64,000 nucleotides of DNA. It comes from Eurosta solidaginis (Eukaryota; Arthropoda; Insecta; Diptera; Tephritidae). The notes under the pieces were generated by a model, which was given only the letters and a program-made list of their open reading frames with translations, ran no database searches and was not told the origin of the DNA. The translations under genes and the position numbers were made by a program. Numbering within the stretch: position 1 is the first letter of the stretch; each line of letters opens with the position of its first letter. Of this stretch, positions 55,877 through 64,000 are shown piece by piece. The stretch spans positions 124,001-188,000 of the forward strand of contig NW_027137022.1 of NCBI RefSeq assembly GCF_040869045.1. The letters run 5' to 3'.

Positions 55877-57400
55877 CCTAACTCAACCTAGGAGTAAGCT
55901 CATACATATTAACTCAAATTAGATATACTATTTAAGAGGGTACGCTTTTTAAAGCGTAAGACATTTCTGTTGACATTTTTTTGTTTGATTTTTGTTTCTC
56001 TTTGCGTCTGAGATGAGCGCTTACTCCATCTCCCATTCAGTGCTCTAGTTTACTTAGTTGGCCTATAACTTCTGATAACCCCAAAAATAAAATGTGCCTC
56101 TTAGACATACCTTCGCAACATTTTTATATGTCCCGATTTAGGTAGACCATTATATAACTATGACCGGCATAGTTATACTATAGAACAGTCATATAAACCT
56201 GTCGTCCCACGTCAAAGAACAGCATGGTTTAGATTCGCATTTTTTTTCTAAAGCCGTTATATACATATAAATAAACCAAGCACATTAAGCGGAATCGCTA
56301 CTCACCGAAAGCAGCAGCAACACAGCAAGGAGGCGTCTTCGCTACGTGGGAATGCCAAAAACGTGAGTTCGTCTGATTTGATTCTTATGTATAAACATAT
56401 ATAAAGTATTGGTATTAATATGCATATTTATTAACCTGAGATAATCCATGCATATAGGTAGAATCACATTTTATTTGATAGTGGATAAAGAGGGGTGGGC
56501 AATTTAAGTCACCTCTGGATCGAAAAAAAAAAAAACTATGTAAACCTAAATGCATGAATTATTATAGATGCCGTGGTTAATTTTTTTCTTCGCGCTTCAC
56601 GCTCCCTGTCATACTGAGATCTAGAACTTACTCCGTTATATGCTTCCCTAACCGCATAGACCAATAGTATCGTTGCTTGACCACTTTCTGAATACTCCCT
56701 TTTGAATATCTATATGCATTCAATTCGTTTTCGTCTCTTCTTTCATAAACCGGTTTCCGAGTTTCTTTTGGCTCACCTTACTTGCCAATGTATGCACATA
56801 CTTTTATTTAATATAGGTCAACGACCTCAAAGGTTCTTTCGTTGAGGTAGGTCGGGATACAAAATTATCACATTACACCCTAGGAAAAATGTTCATATAT
56901 ATACATTTAACCATTAAATATTGTAATCAAATTTAAATTCACTATTCTCTTTAGAAGCCATATATTGCTTAGTTGCCACTATGAGTTGAATTTTTAAATA
57001 AAATATTGTTATGAATTGCTGATTTGAAAATTTTGGTCTAATTTAGAAGGAAGTGTAGGCGGTAGAAAGGGGTTTTAAGGACACCAACAAAGCCATGGTG
57101 GGGTGGGTTCAGAGCAGTTGCCAATATCATCACAAGCAGGCGCTGCATCACGTGTAGGGCATGAATGACCCAAAGCGGGAGACGGTTAGTCTGGAATTAG
57201 GGCTATTTAGTGTGCAAACTAAGTTTTGTTAGGGTCATAGTCTGAGGAGCAAGAGTCTTGGCCAACCGCTAAGAATTTTACCCACCACAGGCTGAAAATC
57301 TGGGAACAAGCGGGTGCACACGCCTTAGCTGTTGGCACCATCACAAGACCTTCTCGTTGAACTGATACTTCAGTTTCGCCAGGCTCAGGCAATCAGCTCA
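55877..57400 (+). mobile_element. 1.5-kb LTR-like repeat, copy 2
   Basis: Matches 17,174-18,612 from CCTAACTCAACC to GCAATCAGCTCA. It has about 100 bp extra near 56,430-56,530 (starting TATTTATTAACCTGAG) and a replaced stretch near 56,690-56,760. Here no primer site follows; 9 bp later a Ty3/gypsy element is inserted. It could be a solo LTR of the element that has its primer site at 18,622. Confidence 0.5.
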
Positions 57401-57408
57401 TATCATAT

Positions 57409-57938
57409 TGTATCGAATTTACTGCAGTTCCGCTTATTTGCAACCTTCTACTAAGGTTCGAATCACTAAAATATTGAAATAAATAACTCCACTCTTCAAT
57501 AATGCAAATTGGCCTTTATTAAAGTACTTCACAGTAACACTTATACTTCGCAACTGATAGCTTGCTTACATTAAACTGAATTACTGATTGATCAGCTGGC
57601 ACTCTTTTATACTCTGTGCTGTGACGCTCGCATACTTCTAGGCATTTTATTTCTAGAATCTACTACTTATTTATCAGCTATAAACTTATCTGCTATAACT
57701 ACAGATGCACGCCTATAGGCTCTCATATGCGCGTGAATATGGTAGTGATACTTGCACAAATTATTGCCTACTTTTGGGAGTATCTCAGATATATGCATGT
57801 GTTTGTGCGTTTTCTCTCCGCTGCTTGTATGGACATATGGGTAGACATAATGATTGATTTGTTGATGTGCGTACAAGTCACTGCTTAGTATCGGCTTAGA
57901 GATGAAAGTATCTCTTAGTGTTGCTAATATTCGTCACA
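57409..57938 (-). mobile_element. 3' LTR of the Ty3/gypsy element
   Basis: 530 bp. On the element strand it begins TGTGACGAATATTAGC and ends AATTCGATACA. Preceded on that strand by the purine tract GGAGGGCAG. It contains a TATA motif (element strand AGTATAAAAG, near 57,606-57,615) and AATAAAGG before the end. It differs from the 5' LTR by scattered substitutions and small indels. Confidence 0.88.
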
Positions 57939-58180
57939 CTGCCCTCCAGCTAAGTCTGATCGTCCCGATCAGACAAATCTCTCGATATAAACGCCGCTAG
58001 CCTCTCCAAATGAACCACCCTACTATTTCGTGGTTTTCCAATTGTTTGTATGCGGTAGATCACTGAGCCTCTTTAAAACTATGTACGGACCTTTCCAACT
58101 GCACCAAAATTTGGATGGGAGACCTTTCCGCCGTGAGGGTTGTATAGCAGTACCAAATCTCCCTCCAAGAAACCTTCTGA
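57939..58180 (-). pseudogene. pol: Integrase C-terminal remnant
   Basis: On the minus strand: EGDLVLLYNPHGGK, then YRIQTIGKPRNSRVVHLERL and AAFISRDLSDRDDQT before a stop, 18 bases before the LTR. GDLV...YNP and VVHLERL are typical of Ty3/gypsy integrase ends. Two stops interrupt it near 58,075-58,085. Confidence 0.75.
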
Positions 58181-58904
58181 ATTATTGTCCTTGTCATCCT
58201 ACTACTCATTATCCTGGACCGTTTCCTCACACTCTGTTGTTTGGCCAATGAACTACTTCGCAGAGCTTGCGCTTGACGGATTGGCTTCGCATAATCAGTA
58301 TCGTTACGAAGTTTCACAAGAGTAGTGCGCCCTGGCTTGAAACTGCCCTCGCATTCATTCTGGGAAATCCTTTCCTTCGTTTTTGTGCGTCCATTTGGTT
58401 TTGTCAATACCAGTGTTTCTCTCGCAGGTTCTCTTGATTTCGATTTATTTGGCCCATTCGATCCACCAACCTTTACCTTTGACTTTAGTGGTCTTTTTCG
58501 AGTTTTCTCCACCAGCACTCGCTTACTGCTGAACCCTTGCTCAAAACCGAAGTTAAGTGGTACGTCCTTGTTCTTATAGTGCATAATCCTTCTCTGCTTA
58601 TTGATCCTGATATAATAGTCCACTAAGAAATCCACTCCCAATATGACTTCATCAACGATCTCTGCCACAACGAATTTGTGTAGAACCATTACCTCCCCAA
58701 TTAAGACTTCACATACCACTTCTCCCTCCCTTCACATACCACTTATACTCGCAAGTAATCGTATGCAATCTTACTCCAAGTAATGGCTTTACTCTCCTGT
58801 TGACCAAATCAGATCGGATTAAAGAATGAGATGCGCCCGTATCTACAGTCAGTACACGCTCCTTGCCATCCACATTTCCTTTGACGGTAAGGCTGCACGA
58901 TTTC
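58180..58904 (-). pseudogene. pol: Protease and linker region, broken
   Basis: The frame at 59,404-58,709 ends soon after VLTVDTGASHSLIRSDL, the DTGA active site of retropepsins at residues 188-191. The next frame (58,719-58,060) supplies the second half, VVAEIVDEVILGVDFLVDYY. After a basic linker the expected RT does not appear and the sequence passes to the integrase end, so the whole RT to integrase core has been deleted at about 58,180-58,250. Confidence 0.75.
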
Positions 58905-60237
58905 CTTCCAGTTTTCGAGATAGGTATCACACGACATTCAAAAGCTGGGGCAAGTTCTCGATGTTTACATTTGGGTCGCCCTTGCTTATCTCCTCCAGCG
59001 TTGCGTTTACGACCATCCAAGTTGGAACTACCATGACCGGTGCTGAAATGACGTGCAATGTGACTTGGGTTACCGCACTTGAAACACTTCATAACTCCGG
59101 CATTTTTCTGTTGTAATCCCTTCAGTGCTTCCAAAATAGTGTCTATACAATCTGGCCTTTCCACTTCTACGCGATGAGCTTTGCATGCGGGCTTGCTCAA
59201 AAGTGACGCTGTTTCCTGAGTCAGTGCATGGGATACCGTTTCAGCAAATGTTGGCTTTGGGTTCGCATATGTACCTCGTTTCGTTTCGACATCCCGTATT
59301 CCATTTATAAAGCTCTGAATTTTAATCCTCTCGGTGAATTCCACGGGTGCGTCTGCATTTGCGAGATGAGCCAATTTTTCAACATCCGACGCAAACTCTT
59401 GCAAAGTCTCACTCGCATTTTGGTAACGGTTTTGCAGCTAAATTCAGTATATCTATTTTCTATGCTCGCTTCCATAACGTTTCTCGACAGCGGCCATCAA
59501 TGCTTCATAACTGTTCCGTTGATACTCTGGAATAGTCTATAAGATTTCAGCTGCAGGACCTTTGAATGCCACGAACAGTGCAGCAAACTTATCTTCCGCA
59601 TTCCAGTTGTTCACTGCAGCGGTCTTCTCAAACTGTAGCTTAAAGACCTGGAAAGGAACAGAACCGTCAAAGGATGGTGTTTTTACCTTTGGATTACTCG
59701 CTGAAACTGCTGGGCGATTTAGTCGTAACTGCTCCATAATACCTTTCAACGCTTCTATCTGGGCATCAATTTTTTCCTCGAGTTGTAAAATTTTTGCATC
59801 CTGCTCTTCCAGTTTCGCAAAGAGCTGCGATGATACCTGTTCCGAAATTTGTGTCGACATTTCAGATATACGTGCGTCTTGCGCTTCCAGTTGAGATGAC
59901 ATATATGTCTTCTGTTCTTCCAATTGAGATGACATTTGCGACGACATTTCTGAAATGCGTGCCTCTTGCGACTCCAGCTGAGAAACCATTGTCGATGTTT
60001 GTTCAGATATTGTGCTCGTCGCTGTCTGCGGTGTTTCGTTTTTTCTTCCATTTTTGTTGTTGTCTTGTCGCTATCAGAATGGAAGACATACTTGTCAGCA
60101 TTGATTCCTTCAAATACCATAGCTACCCTTAGTCGTCTTTCTAGCTGGGATTTATTGCCAGTAGTAGCCAATCCATGGGGTTCCAACTCCTCTTTCAGTT
60201 GCTGGATCGTGAATTCACTCAACTTTGCCATGTCCAA
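58905..60237 (-). pseudogene. gag: gag with N-terminal SAP domain, coiled coil and zinc knuckle
   Basis: The first frame (from 60,237) begins MDMAKLSEFTIQQLKEEL and continues LATTGNKSQLERRL, a SAP-type helix-extended-helix motif (residues about 5-38), which in other proteins binds AT-rich DNA. After a frameshift, 59,989-59,537 is a long coiled coil (repeats of EAQDARISEMS type), then LNRPAVSASNPKVKTPSFDG and FKLQFEKTAAVNNW (capsid). Between 59,537 and 59,404 the same frame carries several stops. The last frame has a CCHC-like knuckle CFKCGNPSHIARHF (residues 107-120) in which the final Cys is Phe. Confidence 0.8.
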
Positions 60238-60269
60238 GTTGTATTCCCAATCTTCGGAATTTATTCAAC

Positions 60270-60290
60270 AGTTCCTCTTCTGATACCAAT
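60270..60290 (-). other. Primer-binding site, possibly initiator tRNA-Met
   Basis: On the element strand, directly after the 5' LTR, TTGGTATCAGAAGAGGAAC follows. TGGTATCAGAAGAGG resembles the complement of the insect initiator tRNA-Met 3' end with about two mismatches. The position fits a primer site; the tRNA identity is tentative. Confidence 0.5.
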
Positions 60291-60809
60291 TGTAACGAAT
60301 TTACCGCAATTCCGCTTATTTGCAACCTTCTACTAACGTTCGAATCACTATAGTGTTGAATAAATAACTCCACTATTCAATAATGCAAAATGGCCTTTAT
60401 TAAAGTACTTCACAATAACACTTATAATTCGCAACAGATAGCTTGCTTAAATAAAACTGAACTACTGATTGCTCAGCTGGCACTCTTTTATACTCTGTGC
60501 TGTGACGCTCGCATACTTACTTCTAGGCGTTTCTATTTCTAGAATTTACTACTAATTTATCAGCTATAACTACAGATGCACGCCTATAGCCTCTCATATG
60601 CGCGTGTATATGTGAGTGATACTTGCACAAATTATTGCCTTCTTTCGGGAATATCTCAGATATATGCATTTGTTTGTGCGTTTTTTCTCCGCTGCTTGTA
60701 TGGACATATGGGTAGACATAATGATTGATTTGTTGATGTGCATAAAAGTCACTGTTTATTATCGGCTTAGAGATGATAGTATCCCTTAGTGTTGCTAATA
60801 TTCGTCACA
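60291..60809 (-). mobile_element. 5' LTR of the Ty3/gypsy element
   Basis: 519 bp, element-strand ends TGTGACGAATATTAGC and AAATTCGTTACA. It holds the same TATA motif (element strand AGTATAAAAG, near 60,486-60,495), which would start transcription leftwards into gag. Followed on the + strand by ATAT, the target duplication. Confidence 0.88.
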
Positions 60810-60813
60810 ATAT

Positions 60814-61114
60814 GTTATGCGGCATACTCGAAAATTGCCGAGCAATGCTCGGTCGCCCAGGTACTATATCTTAAAGATAGTAGAAAATACATCTGTTAAC
60901 CAGGTTTCCAAAACCAAATAGAAAAATTAATAAAATCTTGAATAAATGAAAAATCAATCAAAAGATAGATATATGTGTATCAAAATAATTCAAATAATAT
61001 AATATGTTTGTATATATGTGTGTATGCGTGAGAAAATTCAGGTATTATGTGTGTAGCAGTATGAAAAAAAAATTTATTCAGGACCTAAATTAAAAATAAA
61101 AAGGTAAATATGCT
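60814..61114. other. Spacer between the Ty3/gypsy element and the third leader copy
   Basis: Contains a short inverted repeat TTGCCGAGCAATGCTCGG near 60,834. No gene, RNA or known repeat boundary is supported. Confidence 0.35.
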
Positions 61115-62546
61115 AATATATATAACGCAAAAAATTAAAATATAAAAAAAAAATCGTATAACTAAAATAAAATTCAAATACTAAGTTTGTGTGGATGTAT
61201 ACATGTCAATGAAAATTCAGGAATATGTGTGTATTAAACAAAGTTTTTATGCTTTAAATGCCTCATCCAGAAAATTAATAAAATCTACGCAAACCCAAAG
61301 TCAGAAATGAAATGCGGCTGAGTACTAGGTGTTACCAAAAGAAAAATTTCAAGTGTATTCCAAAAAAATTTAAATGTTTACAAAAACTCCAACGGAAAAC
61401 TAAGGTAATATAAATACGTGTGTATCTTAAAGATAAAAGAAAATCAGAACCCAATAACGGAAATGAGAATGAGATATTAAATACTATCTACATACCAAAA
61501 ATGAAATTTAAAAGTGTATCAGACAACTGAAATTCAAGAAATGTGTTTGTACGTTTGGTTATCTGTATGTATGTATGGCATACATTGTATGTATATCCAA
61601 ATATCTGATTGAAGCTCTATGTGCGAAAGGTGTATGTGTTATCTCAAATTTATAAAAGCCAAAAGGTAATAAAACACAAAAATATATAAAAATTAAGATA
61701 TGGAAAAATTTTCCAAAAACCAAAATCAAAAAAAAACTATTACGTTTATACATATAAAAAAATTTTTTAAATATTAAAAATACTTAAAACTGACATAAAA
61801 TTCCTACACTATGTTTATATATGCAAACAAAATTCAGGTTGTGGGTGTATGCGAGGGTAGTACCAGAAAATCAGAGATAAAAAAACATTAAAAGTTGAAA
61901 TTGAATTGCTGTTTTAGTGTTTCGGTGCTGCCTTGGCGAAAGTTCGGTGAAGGCAGTATGTTCGTCCGTATCTAACTGCTAGTCAGTTTTCGTACTTTCC
62001 GTGGAAGTGTGGCCCATCACGCTCATGTGCTAGTCCCTTAGAGTGGATGCCAAATCTCCTCTCCTAACTATCGTGGCGACGACTGCAAACCTCACTTACC
62101 GGCAGTGCTGGACTCCCGGTAAGGTAGCTTAAACAGCTCGCCACGACCTCCTGGTAACGTCCGTCTCCTAGCTAAGTGTCATACCAGGCACGACTTAATC
62201 AAATTGCAGGAACCCGAAGAAGAACCCTGGCATGCACCTCAGCTACTCCTTATCCTTTTGTCATGATGACACTTGTAGACCAGGCGAGCCCAATCGGCGT
62301 TGCCATCATGACGGCCCCTGTCCAGTCTGAAGATGGAAATAAGTATTAGAATCGGTAGGATAAGAAGGATTAAACAAAAGAATCTAAAGAAGGAAACGTA
62401 AAAAAAAATTAAGAAATTTAAAAGCAACAAATAAGAAATAAGTGATCAAAAGAAAAATGGAAATTTGAAATTTACAATTTAAAATAAGAAATAACTAATT
62501 AACTGGGTAATGAAAAATTGATTGGGCTATTAGCGTTGGGCGCCAT
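61115..62546 (-). mobile_element. Leader of a protein-less LTR retroelement (copy C)
   Basis: Third copy of the block at 4,843-6,240 and 11,834-13,229, more diverged than those two are from each other. It includes an insert near 61,890-61,960 (GTGTTTCGGTGCTGCCTTGG). It ends at the minus-strand primer-like site TGGCGCCCAACG (62,534-62,545). This dispersed copy shows the block is a mobile element and not just part of the tandem duplication. Confidence 0.5.
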
Positions 62547-63325
62547 TGTTACGTGGCTGGCTGTTTGGAGTGGTGAGGAGTGGCGGCAAGCAGGTATGCT
62601 TGCATCCCAGGCTAGCTCGCCGTCTTCGGCGGGGTATTACAGCACGGTCTCCACCCGCAACCACATGAACAAAAAGGGTTCATACCTGCATGATTAGTGA
62701 AGAAAAAAAGCGGAAATGCTGAAAATATATAAATAGACATGAGGGACACCCCTGTCGGGTGGAGTCTTCCCACCCTCCACCATGTGCGCGGTGCTGACTC
62801 CTATTTCATTACAGCGCCCCCAATCCTGACACTAGTCTGTCCGTCTGTCACTCGGTCATTTTTCCCTATGTTTTCATCCATACATAATACAACTTTATTA
62901 TCAATTTGATTAGGCTTAGATCTATACCCTAAAGCTACCTATTATATAGAATGCAAAACCGAGGCTATTGAAGCAATGAGAAAATCGATTAAAATTAAAT
63001 CTCAGAACGTAAACAAAATAATAACCTACGAATTCAATTCAATTAAATCTAATACAATGTTTGGAAAGTAAAAGAAAGTAAAAAAAGGAAAGCAAGAGGT
63101 GGGGTTCCTTATTCTAGCAAATAAAATACGAGCCACCTCAATGTCTTATCCTACCAACTCCTATCTTAAAATCTACAGATACAAAATTCAAGCAAAGTAC
63201 AATAAAAGGACAAACAAAAAAAATTCAAAAATCCCAATCCCTGACCTCTCGTAATAAAAGTAAGAAATATAGGCAGAAATAAAGTAAGATCAAAAAAACA
63301 ACACTTTGTAGCAATGAAAAAATAT
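62547..63325 (-). mobile_element. LTR-like segment (copy C)
   Basis: Matches 13,230-14,120 with deletions (for example part of 13,420-13,510 and of 13,585-13,665). It is cut at 63,325 by a separate LTR. A short TATATAAATAGACATGAG segment is conserved near 62,727. Confidence 0.45.
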
Positions 63326-63824
63326 TGTGACGAATATTAGTGACACTAAGTGATACTCACATCACTAGTCTGATGCTAAGTAAATGAAGTCATAACAACA
63401 ATAAAGCAGACAGTCACTTGTATCTACATAAACGAATCAATCATTATGTCTACACATATGTAGATACACGCAGCGGAGAAGCAACGCACAACCACATGCA
63501 TATAACTGAGATACTTCCGAATGCAGTAGTAGTAGTAGTAGTGAGTAATTTTATAGCTGATAACTAACTAGTAAGTTCTGGAAATAGAAGCGCCGAGAAA
63601 TACGTCAACGAGGATAGCCCACAGTATAAAAGCAGCGACAGGGAGGAGCGACAATCAGTTTGATTTAAGCAAGCTATTGGTTGTGAAGTATCAGTGTTAT
63701 TGTGAAGTATTTAAATAAAGGCCATTTTACATTATTGAATATTGGAGTCATTTATTCAACAGTTTAGCGATACAAACGTTAGTAGAAGGTTGCAAATAAG
63801 ATGAATTACAGTAAATTCGTTACA
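63326..63824 (+). mobile_element. Lone LTR of the 57.4-60.8 kb Ty3/gypsy family
   Basis: 499 bp, beginning TGTGACGAATATTAGTG and ending TAAATTCGTTACA, the same ends as the LTRs of the 57,409-60,809 element but in + orientation. Internal landmarks are shared: AGTATAAAAG (63,623-63,632), AATAAAGGCCATTTTAC, and AGAAGGTTGCAAATAAG near the end. It carries an (AGT)n run at about 63,524-63,542. No primer site or gag follows, so it is a solo LTR. The flanks (ATAT on the left, ACTC on the right) do not match. Confidence 0.85.
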
Positions 63825-64000
63825 ACTCGAACTTCAAGCACGACTACGAAAGGCAATGGAAATAGAGGGAATTAATACTAATTTCACACAGACGGCTTAT
63901 TGAATAATAAAGGCAATTTTCTACATTAAGACGCTTATTGAGCTCAATCTTCCCTACAAAATTCGAATCTATTATTATTTCATTAGTAGCTAATCGAATG
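63825..64000. other. Sequence after the lone LTR
   Basis: 176 bp with no supported gene or repeat. It does not match the sequence expected from 14,120 onward. Confidence 0.3.

Larger units (their letters stand above)
57409..60809 (-). mobile_element. Internally deleted Ty3/gypsy element with two LTRs
   Basis: Both LTRs run TG...CA in the same orientation, with a 4-bp target duplication ATAT at 57,405-57,408 and 60,810-60,813. Reading on the minus strand: 5' LTR, primer site, gag with an N-terminal SAP domain, coiled coil and zinc knuckle, protease, a deletion, the last part of integrase, polypurine tract, 3' LTR. RT, RNase H and the integrase core are gone. Multiple stops break gag. The intact target duplication shows it integrated as one piece and was deleted later, or integrated as a deleted copy. 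Confidence 0.88.

Noticed and set aside
57667..57876. 69-codon His-rich frame on the minus strand
   Set aside because: It lies wholly within the 3' LTR and is disrupted in the 5' LTR copy.

Overview
The window looks like repeat-rich nuclear DNA from a higher fly, most likely a tephritid or a related acalyptrate. The support is a DINE-1/Helentron-like repeat in several copies, insect-type BEL/Pao and Ty3/gypsy retroelements, a Tc1/mariner-type MITE, low GC outside the satellites, and no convincing host gene. The genus is an inference; no database was searched. Almost everything recognisable is a transposable element, its decayed remains, or a tandem array grown inside one.

Left part (1-18,913). 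A segment of about 6.5-7 kb occurs twice in tandem (1-6,398 and 6,399-13,384). Each copy holds a 130-bp satellite ending in a Helentron-like 3' hairpin, a ribozyme-bearing or formerly ribozyme-bearing retroelement fragment, a second hairpin terminus, a diverged 130-bp satellite, a GGACTG microsatellite and a protein-less LTR-element leader with a tRNA-Lys-type primer site. Only the second copy carries two tandem sequences that fold as complete type I hammerhead ribozymes (8,604-8,671 and 9,028-9,095, minus strand). A DNA transposon with perfect 31-bp terminal inverted repeats (14,178-16,695) carries a broken gene of an uncharacterised D/D/E-like insect family. A 1.4-kb LTR-like repeat (17,174-18,612) is followed by another tRNA-Lys primer site.

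Middle (18,914-33,799). Two head-to-tail copies of a composite element (18,914-23,285 and 23,286-28,177) each contain 3-4 kb of a GATCCCG-rich minisatellite with a period near 89 bp. This array creates long but spurious repetitive reading frames on the minus strand. A decayed Ty3/gypsy element follows (28,892-33,424), with a RING finger next to gag, then protease, RT, RNase H and integrase.

Right-middle (33,800-50,437). A very large, rearranged inverted repeat is built from the DINE-1/Helentron-like element and its internal 130-bp satellite, around a 328-bp loop. The right arm is interrupted by a 5'-truncated BEL/Pao element (42,527-46,497). A single compact copy of the same repeat at 54,262-55,587 shows its complete layout: 5' hairpin and conserved block, 130-bp repeats, 3' hairpin.

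Right end (50,438-64,000). A tandem array of a tRNA-derived SINE unit of about 450 bp (one unit hit by a 388-bp TA-flanked MITE), an inverted SINE copy, a second copy of the 1.4-kb LTR-like repeat, an internally deleted Ty3/gypsy element with both LTRs and a 4-bp target duplication (57,409-60,809, minus strand), a third copy of the protein-less LTR-element leader (61,115-63,325), and a lone LTR of the same Ty3/gypsy family (63,326-63,824).
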